The position numbers and the translations under genes are program-made. This document shows, piece by piece, positions 1 through 7,464 of a DNA stretch of 11,721 nt. Source of the stretch: Eubacteriales bacterium (GTDB lineage Bacteria > Bacillota > Clostridia > Oscillospirales > CAG-382); assembly GCA_028701715.1 (NCBI GenBank), contig JAQVQF010000054.1, positions 1 to 11,721 of the forward strand, given 5' to 3'. The notes beneath the pieces were generated by a model. The model was not told the DNA's origin, searched no databases, and was given only the letters and a program-made list of their open reading frames with translations. Numbering within the stretch: position 1 is the stretch's first letter; each line of letters begins with the position of its first letter.

Positions 1-267
1 ACTGCCCGGGTGATATTCGACGCCGAAAAACGCCGAAGCTCCTTTTATATCGAGCTTTTCCGAAGCCATATCAAGCTGCGGTTCCGAAAAAACCGCGGCG
101 ACGCACAGCGAAAACAAATCGGCGTCGACGCCTTCGACATCGTAACGGTTTACGATACGGAGATCCGTCACATCCTCGGCGTGAAGCAGATTGCGTATGT
201 CCGACAACGCCGACGCCGCCTCGTTTGCCAGCTCTTTTTTCTTTTCAACGTATATTCTGTAAACCAT
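1..267 (-). CDS. purL: Phosphoribosylformylglycinamidine synthase, N-terminal part (runs off left edge)
   Basis: The 89 codons present match the start of the long single-chain FGAM synthase, which uses glutamine and ATP to turn FGAR into FGAM. Recognisable N-terminal landmarks are VYRIYVEKK at the start, NRYDVEG near residue 40, FSEPQLD near residue 63, and FFGVEYHPG at the edge. All belong to the PurS-like N-terminal domain; the catalytic and glutaminase domains would lie outside the window. I chose the ATG at 267-265, which overlaps the purD stop by one base, because GGAG at 276-273 then sits 5 nt upstream. The ATG at 270 leaves only 2 nt. It is the last gene visible in the purine operon and looks translationally coupled to purD. 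Assignment rests on recognised sequence pattern, so the family is fairly sure but full length is unseen. Confidence 0.85.
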   Translation of the reverse strand, partial: MVYRIYVEKKKELANEAASALSDIRNLLHAEDVTDLRIVNRYDVEGVDADLFSLCVAAVFSEPQLDMASEKLDIKGASAFFGVEYHPGS

Positions 268-1550
268 CATTGCTCCTGCGCCGCCAGCGCCTTTTTCCCT
301 ATATCTCTGCGGTAAAAAGCGTTGGCGAAATGTATTTTATCGACATCATTATATGACATTTCCACGGCTTTTTCAAGTGTTTCGGCAACATTGGTCACAC
401 CCAGCACTCTGCCGCCGCTTGTGACGAGCTTTCCGTCTTTCAAGGACGCTCCGGCGAAATAAACTTGACCGGTAATATCCTTGTCAAGCGATATTTCAAA
501 GCCCTTTTCATATTGAACAGGATAACCATGTGACGCCATAACCACGCAGCAGGCGTGCTTATCGCTGAATTTTATTTCTATATCCTTCAAGCGTCCCTCG
601 CTCACCGCTTGCATTACGGTAAAAAGATCCGTTTCAAGCAGCGGTAATACGGCCTGTGTTTCGGGATCGCCGAAACGGCAGTTGTATTCTATGACCTTCG
701 GGCCGTTTGCTGTCAGCATCAGTCCGAAGTAAAGGCAGCCCTTGAAGGTTCTGCCCTCCCTGTTCATCGCGTCGATGGTGGGTATGAAAATCTCTCTCAT
801 ACACCTTTCGGCAATATCCTCGGTATACCACGGGTTGGGAGCGACCGCACCCATACCGCCGGTGTTTTGACCTTTGTCTCCGTCAAGCGCGCGCTTGTGG
901 TCCATGGACGAAACCATAGGCACGACGGTGTTCCCGTCGGTAAAGGAAAGCACGGAAACCTCCGGTCCGGATAAAAATTCCTCAATGACAATATTCGCGC
1001 CGCTTTCGCCGAAAATTTTATCCTCCATTATGGATTTTACGGCTTTTTCGGCATCCTCCCTTGTTTCGGCGATAATAACTCCCTTGCCGAGCGCAAGACC
1101 GTCCGCTTTTACGACTGTCGGTATTTCACAGACCTTAACATATTCCAAAGCCGAATCAACAGCCGAAAACGCGCGGAAATTTGCCGTAGGGATGCCGTAT
1201 TTACGCATGAGGAGCTTTGAAAACACCTTGCTGCCCTCGATAGCGGCGGCTTTCTTGGAAGGTCCGAAAACGGGTATGCCCGCTTCGGTCAGCATGTCCG
1301 CCATGCCGAGGACGAGAGGATCGTCGGGAGCTATCACAGCAAAGCCGATATTATGGCTTTTCGCAAACTCAAGCACTCCGTTTATGTCTTTCGCTCCGAT
1401 ATTTACGCATTCTGAGTCGCCAAGCATTCCGGCATTACCGGGCAGAGCGTATATTTTATTTATTTCCGGCGATTTTTTGAGCGCTTTAATAATGGCGTGC
1501 TCGCGCCCTCCGCCGCCGATTACTATTATATCCTTTTTCATATCACACAT
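267..1550 (-). CDS. purD: Phosphoribosylamine-glycine ligase (GAR synthetase)
   Basis: This enzyme joins phosphoribosylamine and glycine with ATP to give GAR, the second step of purine synthesis, in the cytoplasm. The 427-residue length is normal. The N-terminal domain opens with IVIGGGGREHAI. The ATP-grasp domain follows with KADGLALGKGV (about residue 148), VIEEFLSGPEVS, the DKGQNTGGMGAVAP loop (about residue 225) and the metal-binding EYNCRFGDPETQ (about residue 290). A typical C-terminal domain completes it. The start is uncertain. ATG 1550 lies 4 nt after the upstream stop, while ATG 1541 (giving MKKDIIVIGG) fits the family better. Neither has a visible SD site, so re-initiation by ribosomes finishing the upstream gene is likely. 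Its stop overlaps the purL start. Confidence 0.97.
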   Translation of the reverse strand: MCDMKKDIIVIGGGGREHAIIKALKKSPEINKIYALPGNAGMLGDSECVNIGAKDINGVLEFAKSHNIGFAVIAPDDPLVLGMADMLTEAGIPVFGPSKKAAAIEGSKVFSKLLMRKYGIPTANFRAFSAVDSALEYVKVCEIPTVVKADGLALGKGVIIAETREDAEKAVKSIMEDKIFGESGANIVIEEFLSGPEVSVLSFTDGNTVVPMVSSMDHKRALDGDKGQNTGGMGAVAPNPWYTEDIAERCMREIFIPTIDAMNREGRTFKGCLYFGLMLTANGPKVIEYNCRFGDPETQAVLPLLETDLFTVMQAVSEGRLKDIEIKFSDKHACCVVMASHGYPVQYEKGFEISLDKDITGQVYFAGASLKDGKLVTSGGRVLGVTNVAETLEKAVEMSYNDVDKIHFANAFYRRDIGKKALAAQEQ

Positions 1551-1554
1551 ATAA

Positions 1555-2739
1555 TCAATGGTGGAACAGACGCACGCCGGTGAGCGCCATGGCTATCTGG
1601 TATTTATCACAGACGCTTATTACGTCATCGTCACGCACCGAACCGCCGGGCTGGGCTATATAGGAAACACCGCTGCGGTGAGCGCGTTCGATATTGTCGC
1701 CGAAGGGGAAGAAGGCGTCGCTGCCTAAGGAAACCCCCGTAAAATGAGAAAGGAATTCTTTTTTCTCCTCTTTCGCGAGCTTTTCTGGTTTTCTTTCAAA
1801 ATAGGTCTGCCACAGTCCTTCCGCAAGCACATCGTCGTCATCTTCGGAAATATATATGTCTATCACATTGTTTCTGTCGGGTCTGCCGAGAGTTTCAAGA
1901 AAAGGCAGAGAAAGCACCTTCGGATGACTGCGTAAATGCCAGTTGTCGGCCTTTTGACCGGCAAGGCGTGTGCAGTGTATTCTCGACTGCTGACCCGCGC
2001 CCACGCCTATCGCCTGTCCGTTTTCCGCGTAGCAAACGGAATTTGACTGTGTATATTTTAGGGTGATGAGCGCTATGAGCAGGTCGCGTTTTGCCTTGTC
2101 GGGTATGTTTTTATTCGCCGTGACCACATTTTCAAGCAGCGCGGAATTTATTTCGACGTTGTTTCTTCCCTGCTCAAAGGTTATGCCGTAAACCTGCTTT
2201 CTTTCGATAAGCTCGGGAACATAGGTTGTATCTATTTTAACGATATTGTAATTGCCTTTTCTTTTTGTTTTAAGTATCTCAAGCGCCGCGTCGGTATAGC
2301 CGGGAGCGATAACGCCGTCGGAAACCTCTCTTTGTATAATATCCGCGGTAATTTCGTCGCAGGTTTCAGAAAGAGCTATCCAGTCGCCGAAGGAGGACAT
2401 CCTGTCGGTGCCTCTCGCTCTGGCGTAGGCGCAGGCTATGGGAGAGGAGTCCAGCCCATTGATGTCTTCGACAAAGCAAACCTTCTTTGTTACATCGTCA
2501 AGGCGTTCGCCCACGGCGGCGGAGGTCGGCGAAACATGCTTGAAGGAAGTGGCGCAGGGCAGCCCCGTCGCCTCTTTAAGCTCCTTAACGAGCTGCCAGC
2601 TGTTGAGAGCGTCAAGGAAATTTATATATCCCGGCTTTCCGTTGACCACCTCGACGGGTAATTCGCCGCCGTTTTGCATAAAGATGCGGGCGGGCTTTTG
2701 ATTGGGATTACAGCCGTATTTAAGCGTCAATTCGTTCAT
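1555..2739 (-). CDS. purH: Stand-alone AICAR formyltransferase (PurH lacking the IMP cyclohydrolase domain)
   Basis: This 394-residue protein corresponds to the AICAR transformylase half of PurH only. It transfers the formyl group of 10-formyl-THF to AICAR, giving FAICAR. The visible transformylase signatures are LKYGCNPNQKPARIF at the very N-terminus, the catalytic Lys67-His68 pair in SFKHVSP, YTQSNSVCYA followed by GAGQQSRIHCTRLAG, SDAFFPFGDNIERA, and the terminal GVRLFHH. The roughly 200-residue MGS-like cyclohydrolase domain that precedes these motifs in ordinary PurH is absent. The upstream gene encodes a separate cyclohydrolase. The start at 2739 is set by GAGGT at 2750-2746 with a 6-nt gap and by the family's N-terminus. 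A longer frame from 2784 would overlap the upstream gene. Such short formyltransferases are known in clostridia, so the gene is not broken. Confidence 0.95.
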   Translation of the reverse strand: MNELTLKYGCNPNQKPARIFMQNGGELPVEVVNGKPGYINFLDALNSWQLVKELKEATGLPCATSFKHVSPTSAAVGERLDDVTKKVCFVEDINGLDSSPIACAYARARGTDRMSSFGDWIALSETCDEITADIIQREVSDGVIAPGYTDAALEILKTKRKGNYNIVKIDTTYVPELIERKQVYGITFEQGRNNVEINSALLENVVTANKNIPDKAKRDLLIALITLKYTQSNSVCYAENGQAIGVGAGQQSRIHCTRLAGQKADNWHLRSHPKVLSLPFLETLGRPDRNNVIDIYISEDDDDVLAEGLWQTYFERKPEKLAKEEKKEFLSHFTGVSLGSDAFFPFGDNIERAHRSGVSYIAQPGGSVRDDDVISVCDKYQIAMALTGVRLFHH

Positions 2740-2752
2740 TCCATTACCTCTG

Positions 2753-3472
2753 TCATTTATTTTTGTTGATAAGACGGCTTTCAAATGTTCCGTCCCTGAG
2801 GTTGTCGTATCTTACATAAAGGGATACCTTATTCGTTTCGTTTAAAGAATTCCATATAATATCCGTTAATTCGTCTATGGAATCGGAAACACCGACTCTT
2901 TCGGGTTCTCCGGTAAAGGTCGGTATGGGATCACCGTCGTGGTTATAGGTGTGTATAAAATGGCCGAGTCCTTTTACGGGCGTATAAGCAAATGTATATC
3001 TGTTGCAGGCCGAACCGCTTTCATCTGCTGATTTAAGAATATTCAGCTTGTAGGTGAAGCCTTCGCCGCCGAAGCCGAGTAATGCGCTTATTCTCGGGGT
3101 AAGATTGGGCGCGTCGGGCTCGAAGCAACGGGTATCAAGCGCTTCCTCAAAGGTACTTCCCTTTTCCAAAAATTCATAAACGGTGTCTGTCTGATCGCCG
3201 TTGGTAACGATAAGGCTGTTTTTATATTTTCTCACGGGTGAATAGATTATAAGGGAGGGATCTTTCACTTTGGAAGCGTCGTATGGATATATCGTAACTT
3301 CCCCGTCCTTTTCGACAAAAACGCGGTTTCTTGAGTTTTCGCTCCGTCCCATGATAAAATAAGCCGAAACAGCTTTTATTCCGTCGGACGTGATGCCGAC
3401 GATTATCCCTCTGCCGGGATATGTATTGTCGCAAAGCAGATCCTTTATGGAATTGATACCGTAAACGCTCAT
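2753..3472 (-). CDS. purO: IMP cyclohydrolase, PurO-type
   Basis: This 239-residue protein fits the IMP cyclohydrolase family first known from archaeal PurO (Pfam IMP_cyclohyd), unrelated to the PurH cyclohydrolase domain. It would close the ring of FAICAR to give IMP. Family-like elements are YPGRGIIVG (residues 18-26), MGRSENSRNR (41-50) with its Arg/Asn-rich substrate-binding character, TNGDQTDT (90-97), and NRYTFAYTPVKGLGHFIHTY in the second half. Its start overlaps the purN stop by one base (TAATG), with AAGGAG at 3486-3481 placed 8 nt upstream. It stops 13 nt before the formyltransferase gene. Together the pair replaces a normal bifunctional PurH. Identification is from recalled family motifs, strongly backed by gene order; activity has not been shown here. 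Confidence 0.9.
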   Translation of the reverse strand: MSVYGINSIKDLLCDNTYPGRGIIVGITSDGIKAVSAYFIMGRSENSRNRVFVEKDGEVTIYPYDASKVKDPSLIIYSPVRKYKNSLIVTNGDQTDTVYEFLEKGSTFEEALDTRCFEPDAPNLTPRISALLGFGGEGFTYKLNILKSADESGSACNRYTFAYTPVKGLGHFIHTYNHDGDPIPTFTGEPERVGVSDSIDELTDIIWNSLNETNKVSLYVRYDNLRDGTFESRLINKNK

Positions 3473-4113
3473 TAGCTCTTCTCCTTTTCGGGTGTGTTTG
3501 TTTTATCGGTTTCCCTGAGCAATTCCTTTGCTACCTTTTCCGCCGCTTTGGGGAGTATCACCCATTCGGCGTTTTCCATAACGCGGTGCTGGAGCGTTTC
3601 GGGGGTGTCGCATTCGCGTATCTTTATGGCTTTCTGGGCGATTATTTGGCCTCCGTCGGGTATTTCGTTTACAAAATGCACCGTGGCTCCCGTAACCTTG
3701 ACACCATATTTGAGCGCATCCTCATGTACCTTCAGCCCGTAATAGCCCTTGCCGCAGAACGATGGAATAAGCGACGGGTGAACGTTAATTATTCTGCCGG
3801 GATATTTTGAAGTAAAATCGGCGGAAAGTATGGACATGAAGCCCGCGAGGACTATCAGCCCGATATCGTGTCTGCTAAGCTCTTTGATTAATTTACACTC
3901 GAACTCCGCTTGATCTTTACAGCTCTTTTTTGCCACGACACAGACCGGGATGCCGGCAAGCTCCGCCCTGTTGATGGCATATGCTTCGGGATTGCTGGAA
4001 ATCACAAGAGACAGCTCTCCGTGCTTTATAATCCCGCTTTTTGAAGCGTCAATAAGAGCTTGAAGATTCGTGCCGCTTCCCGAAACGAACACGGCAATTT
4101 TAATTTTTTCCAT
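3472..4113 (-). CDS. purN: Phosphoribosylglycinamide formyltransferase
   Basis: This is the folate-dependent GAR transformylase, which uses 10-formyl-THF to convert GAR into FGAR. At 213 residues it is typical in size. The phosphate-binding VSGSGTNLQAL lies at residues 10-20. The catalytic Asn110 and His112 are in INVHPSLIPS, followed by a FCGKGYYG insertion common in clostridial forms. VHFVNEIPDGG contains the third catalytic residue, Asp153. The last 20 or so residues are a charged Lys/Glu/Thr tail. AAGGGG at 4126-4121 is 7 nt before the ATG. It follows purM by 26 nt and overlaps the IMP cyclohydrolase start by one base. It is one of two 10-formyl-THF users in the operon, which fits control by a ZTP riboswitch. 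Confidence 0.97.
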   Translation of the reverse strand: MEKIKIAVFVSGSGTNLQALIDASKSGIIKHGELSLVISSNPEAYAINRAELAGIPVCVVAKKSCKDQAEFECKLIKELSRHDIGLIVLAGFMSILSADFTSKYPGRIINVHPSLIPSFCGKGYYGLKVHEDALKYGVKVTGATVHFVNEIPDGGQIIAQKAIKIRECDTPETLQHRVMENAEWVILPKAAEKVAKELLRETDKTNTPEKEKS

Positions 4114-4139
4114 ATCTCTGCCCCTTCTTTCCCAAAAAC

Positions 4140-5180
4140 TTAACTGTTAATAATAACCCCTTCTTCTCCGTCTTTTAACTCTCCGATAACATAAGCGTCA
4201 ACGCCGTTTTGTTTCAATATATTTATCGCTTTATCCGCGTCCTCAGAGCCGACTATGACGGTCATACCGATGCCCATATTATAGGTGTTGAACATATCTC
4301 TGTCGGATATATCGCCCGCCGTGGCTATAAGCCCGAATATCGGCGGTATGCGGAGCGCTTTTCTTGAAATTCTGACGGTGATGCCTTTTTTCAGACAGCG
4401 CGGTATATTTTCGTAAAAGCCTCCGCCGGTTATATGAGAAATTCCCTTTATCTTCACCTCGTTATTTAAAGCAAGCACGGGTTTTACGTATATCTCGGTC
4501 GGGGTAAGCAGTACCTCGCCAAGCGTTTTACCGTCGTATTCGGCAAGCGGCTTGGTTAACGTGCCGTTTTCGATGTCGAATACCTTTCTTATCAGTGAAA
4601 AGCCGTTGGAATGAACTCCCGAGGAGGGCAGTCCTATGACGACATCCCCGGCTTTCATGGCGGAATTGTCGATTATTTTGCTTTTATCCACAATACCTAC
4701 GGCAAAGCCCGCCAGATCGTATTCGCCGACAGGATAAAAGCCCGGCATTTCCGCGGTTTCGCCGCCTATAAGCCCGCAGCCCGCTCTGACGCAGCCTTCC
4801 GCCACGCCGCCGACAACGGACGCGACCTGTTCCGGAACATTTTTCCCCAACGCTAAATAATCCAAAAAGAACAACGGTTTCGCTCCGCAGCAGATTATAT
4901 CGTTGACGCACATCGCCACGCAGTCAATGCCGACCGTGTCGTGCTTGTCCATAAGGAAGGCAAGCTTCAGCTTGGTTCCTACGCCGTCGGTGCCGCTGAC
5001 GAGAACGGGCTCCTTGACAGAGCTTATATCCGGCGTGAACAAACCGCCGAAGCCCCCAATGTCGGAAATCATACCGGGAACCACGGTTCTTTTAATGTGT
5101 GTTTTCATAAGCTCCACGGCCTTGTAGCCCGCGGTGATATCGACGCCCGCATTTTTATAGCTGTCGCTGTAGCTTTTCAT
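4140..5180 (-). CDS. purM: Phosphoribosylformylglycinamidine cyclo-ligase (AIR synthetase)
   Basis: PurM closes the imidazole ring of FGAM with ATP to give AIR. The 346-residue length is normal. Family motifs are the N-terminal YKNAGVDITAGYKAVELMK, the GTDGVGTKLKLAF nucleotide-binding segment at about residue 62, MCVNDIICCGAKPLFFLDY at about 90, and the GGETAEMPGFYPVGEYDLAGFAVG block at about 140. Later come GLPSSGVHSNGFSLIRKV and HITGGGFYENIPR. The start is well supported by GGAGGG at 5191-5186, 5 nt before the ATG. It is separated from purF by 138 nt, the longest gap in the operon, so it may have extra control of its own. No truncation or missing motif was seen. Confidence 0.98.
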   Translation of the reverse strand: MKSYSDSYKNAGVDITAGYKAVELMKTHIKRTVVPGMISDIGGFGGLFTPDISSVKEPVLVSGTDGVGTKLKLAFLMDKHDTVGIDCVAMCVNDIICCGAKPLFFLDYLALGKNVPEQVASVVGGVAEGCVRAGCGLIGGETAEMPGFYPVGEYDLAGFAVGIVDKSKIIDNSAMKAGDVVIGLPSSGVHSNGFSLIRKVFDIENGTLTKPLAEYDGKTLGEVLLTPTEIYVKPVLALNNEVKIKGISHITGGGFYENIPRCLKKGITVRISRKALRIPPIFGLIATAGDISDRDMFNTYNMGIGMTVIVGSEDADKAINILKQNGVDAYVIGELKDGEEGVIINS

Positions 5181-5318
5181 ATCAACCCTCCATGCCGCTT
5201 TCAGCGGTAAATATTATTGTTAAAATTGTGTCCGCTTCAACAAGCGGCTGCGGCGTTTAAGCGTGGGTAATTTATCGGCAAAAAGGAACACCGCGATTCC
5301 ATAAACCGTTTATTTGCG
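5181..5318 (-). promoter_or_regulatory. purF-purM intercistronic region with two interchangeable hairpins
   Basis: This is the one long gap inside the operon. On the transcribed strand it holds a perfect 6-bp hairpin (CCGCTT, 4-nt loop, AAGCGG; positions 5247-5232) and a second 5-bp hairpin (CCGCT, 3-nt loop, AGCGG; 5207-5195) just before the purM SD site. The second copy also contains AAGCGG, so the 5' arm of the first hairpin could pair with either 3' arm. Between them lies a weak promoter-like pair, TTGAAG (5240-5235) and TAATAT (5216-5211), with an 18-bp spacer. No T-run follows either hairpin, so neither looks like a terminator. Possible roles are mRNA processing, stability, or tuning of purM translation. 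All of these are inference. Confidence 0.4.
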
Positions 5319-6752
5319 CTATGACCTGCCCTCGTTTATTTTTTTATCGTATTTATTCACAAATATGCGTTCCGGCTTTTCCGTGGGATAATAACCGTCA
5401 AAGCACGCCGTACAGAAGCCTTTAAGCTTGCAGCCTTCCGCAATTATACCCACTTGGTTGCGTTTGAGATAGCCGAGACTGTCCGCGCCGATAATGCCGG
5501 CAATATCCTCAAGCTTATGGTCTCTGGCAATCAACGCGTCGGTTTCGCTGATATCGGTGCCGTAATAACAGGCATTTATAAACGGAGGAGCGGTAACCCG
5601 CATATGAACCTCCTTCGCTCCCGCTTCGCGCAACAATCTTACTATTCGGGCGGAGGTGGTGCCGCGGACTATAGAATCGTCTATCAATACCACCCGCTTG
5701 CCGGAAACCGTAACCGATACGGGATTTAATTTAATTCGTACCTTTCCTTCTCTTGTCGCCTGCTCCGGCGCGATAAAAGTTCTGCCTATATATTTATTCT
5801 TTATGAATCCGACTCCGTAGGCGATCCCCGATTTCCGCGAATATCCCACCGCCGCGTCCAGCCCCGAATCGGGCACGCCCACCACCACATCCGCTTCTAC
5901 GGGATAGGTTTCCGCAAGCAGCTCGCCCGCTTTTATTCTTGCCGCCTGAACGGCGCAGCCGTCTATAACCGAATCGGGACGCGCAAAATATATGTATTCG
6001 AAAACACAAAGCGCGGATTTTGTGCTGCCGCAGTGTGTTCGTATGCTTCTCATACCGTCGCTGTCGAAAACCACGATTTCACCCGGTTCGACATCGCGTA
6101 CAAAGGTACCGCCCACCGCGTCTATACCGCAGGATTCCGAGGAAACCACCCATATGCCCTCGGCGGTTTTTCCGATACACAAAGGGCGTATTCCGTAAGG
6201 ATCGCGACAGGCGACAAGCTTGGCGGGAGACATCAGTATCATTGAATAGGCACCCTTAAGCTCATCCATGGCTTCGCCGACCGCGGATTCGATAGAGGAT
6301 GTCCTGATTCTGGCGGAAGTAACCACATGGGCAATCGCTTCAGCGTCGCCGGACGAATGGAATATGGAACCCGCAAGCTCGAATTTTTCACGCAGTTCGC
6401 AGGCATTGACAATGCGTCCGTTATATGCCACCGCCATTCTTCCTTTTATATGATTTACTACAACCGGCTGAGCGTTGACAAGCCCTATTGTACCCCTGGT
6501 GCCGTAACGTACATGACCTACCGATATATTTCCTTTTCCCAGGCTTTCGAGTATATCCGCGGTGAACACGTCGTTAACCAATCCGTTTCCGGTGTGCGTG
6601 GTGAAAACCCCGTGGTCGTTTACCGAAATGCCGCAGCTTTCCTGTCCCCTGTGCTGAAGCGCGAAAAGACCGTAGTAAGCAAGCCGCGCAAGATCGGCGG
6701 CTCGTTGCGAATACAGCCCGAAAACACCGCATTCTTCCTTTAATTCAAACAT
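5319..6752 (-). CDS. purF: Amidophosphoribosyltransferase, iron-sulfur type with propeptide
   Basis: PurF makes phosphoribosylamine from PRPP and glutamine, the committing step of purine synthesis. The first seven residues are a short propeptide ending in Glu-Glu. Removing it exposes Cys8 of CGVFGLYS, the nucleophile of the Ntn glutaminase domain. RGQESCGIS and VGHVRYGTRG follow. The C-terminal phosphoribosyltransferase domain carries the PRPP motif VVLIDDSIVRGTTS. Four cysteines at 249, 395, 447 and 450 (the last two in FCTACFDG) match the positions that bind a [4Fe-4S] cluster in Bacillus-type PurF. This predicts an oxygen-sensitive enzyme. The length of 477 residues is normal. AAAGGA at 6766-6761 is 8 nt before the ATG, and the gene follows purE by 32 nt. 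Confidence 0.98.
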   Translation of the reverse strand: MFELKEECGVFGLYSQRAADLARLAYYGLFALQHRGQESCGISVNDHGVFTTHTGNGLVNDVFTADILESLGKGNISVGHVRYGTRGTIGLVNAQPVVVNHIKGRMAVAYNGRIVNACELREKFELAGSIFHSSGDAEAIAHVVTSARIRTSSIESAVGEAMDELKGAYSMILMSPAKLVACRDPYGIRPLCIGKTAEGIWVVSSESCGIDAVGGTFVRDVEPGEIVVFDSDGMRSIRTHCGSTKSALCVFEYIYFARPDSVIDGCAVQAARIKAGELLAETYPVEADVVVGVPDSGLDAAVGYSRKSGIAYGVGFIKNKYIGRTFIAPEQATREGKVRIKLNPVSVTVSGKRVVLIDDSIVRGTTSARIVRLLREAGAKEVHMRVTAPPFINACYYGTDISETDALIARDHKLEDIAGIIGADSLGYLKRNQVGIIAEGCKLKGFCTACFDGYYPTEKPERIFVNKYDKKINEGRS

Positions 6753-6784
6753 GCTTTAATTCCTTTATAATAAAACTTTATATT

Positions 6785-7279
6785 TCAGGCTTTATACTTT
6801 TCGTTTGTTTCCCTGTCCTTGGCAAGCGAGGATTCGGCTGCGCTTTTTCTGTAGGAAACAAGCTTTTCCATAAGGTTATCGTCCGAAAGAGCAAGTATTT
6901 CCACGCACAGCAAAGCGGCGTTAACGGAGCCGTTTATGGCGACCGTTGCGACGGGTATGCCGGAAGGCATCTGAACGGTTGAGAGCAGCGAATCGAGTCC
7001 GTCGAGAGTGTCGGATTTTATGGGAATTCCTATTACGGGCAAAACGGTGTTTGCCGCCATGGCACCCGCAAGATGAGCCGCCATCCCCGCCGCGGCTATT
7101 ATGACACCGAAGCCGTTTGCCCGGGCTTTTCCGGCAAACTCGGAAGCTTCGCGGGGTGTGCGGTGCGCCGAATATATATGCACCTCAAACGGGACGCCGA
7201 AATCCTTCAGTATTTGAATTCCTTTTTCAACAATTGTCAAATCCGAAGCGCTGCCCATAATAAAAGCCGCTTTTTTCAT
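6785..7279 (-). CDS. purE: N5-carboxyaminoimidazole ribonucleotide mutase (class I PurE)
   Basis: PurE forms CAIR, from N5-CAIR in class I enzymes. The 164-residue protein begins with MGSASD (residues 8-13), has IYSAHRTP with the catalytic His39, and continues with AAAGMAAHLAGAMAANTVLPVIGIP. SAHRTP plus AAHLAG are class I traits; class II enzymes differ at both. STVQMPSGIPVATVAING is also typical. Class I PurE normally needs PurK to supply N5-CAIR, but no purK is in this window. It is the first gene of the operon, 26 nt after the T-run of the riboswitch terminator. The likely SD is GGGGGT at 7297-7292, about 12 nt from the ATG, a little far. Confidence 0.97.
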   Translation of the reverse strand: MKKAAFIMGSASDLTIVEKGIQILKDFGVPFEVHIYSAHRTPREASEFAGKARANGFGVIIAAAGMAAHLAGAMAANTVLPVIGIPIKSDTLDGLDSLLSTVQMPSGIPVATVAINGSVNAALLCVEILALSDDNLMEKLVSYRKSAAESSLAKDRETNEKYKA

Positions 7280-7305
7280 ATTATTGTCAATACCCCCAAA
7301 AAATT

Positions 7306-7344
7306 AAAAAAGGGCACACCTGTATGAAATATCACAGGATGCCC
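7306..7344 (-). terminator. Intrinsic terminator of the ZTP riboswitch
   Basis: On the minus strand, GGGCATCCTG (7344-7335) pairs with CAGGTGTGCCC (7322-7312) through a G-U pair and one bulged T, with a 12-nt loop. Six T residues follow (7311-7306). The 5' arm begins with the GGGC that ends the conserved riboswitch core. Folding of the ligand-bound core and folding of the terminator are therefore mutually exclusive. This predicts read-through into purE when ZTP or ZMP is bound. Confidence 0.92.
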
Positions 7345-7449
7345 AGGCGGTCGGCCGCATAATACTATTATAACACATATTAACAGTATTATATAGTTTT
7401 CGTTCCGCTGTGGTCATTTCCACTTATCCGCCGGTCACGAAAACCATAT
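7341..7449 (-). promoter_or_regulatory. ZTP/ZMP riboswitch (pfl motif)
   Basis: The minus-strand leader carries the pfl architecture. P1 is a 12-bp helix with one G-U pair, joining 7449-7438 (ending GGTTTTCG) to 7402-7391 (beginning CGAAAAC). Inside it come the conserved TGACCGGCGG (7437-7428) and a small hairpin GTGG/CCAC (7423-7420 with 7413-7410). A linker follows with its own 6-bp AT-rich hairpin (7390-7385 with 7366-7361). The 3' subdomain has the hallmark CCGCCTGGGC (7350-7341). GGCGG at 7432-7428 can pair with CCGCC at 7350-7346, the pseudoknot that joins the two subdomains. The class senses the purine intermediate ZMP/ZTP, a sign of 10-formyl-THF shortage, and switches folate and purine genes on. 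Here it would control the whole pur operon through the overlapping terminator. Confidence 0.95.
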
Positions 7450-7464
7450 TCAATTTACATATAA

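Noticed and set aside
874..1554. 226-codon open frame on the plus strand
   Set aside because: It is antisense to purD, whose motifs are intact, and has no recognisable protein features; the frame stays open because of GC-rich third positions.
2740..2784. Upstream start at 2784 for the AICAR formyltransferase
   Set aside because: It would overlap the cyclohydrolase gene by 32 nt and add residues outside the family, while 2739 has GAGGT at ideal spacing.
7366..7376. TATAAT-like box inside the riboswitch linker
   Set aside because: No -35 box at proper distance; it is part of the AT-rich linker hairpin.
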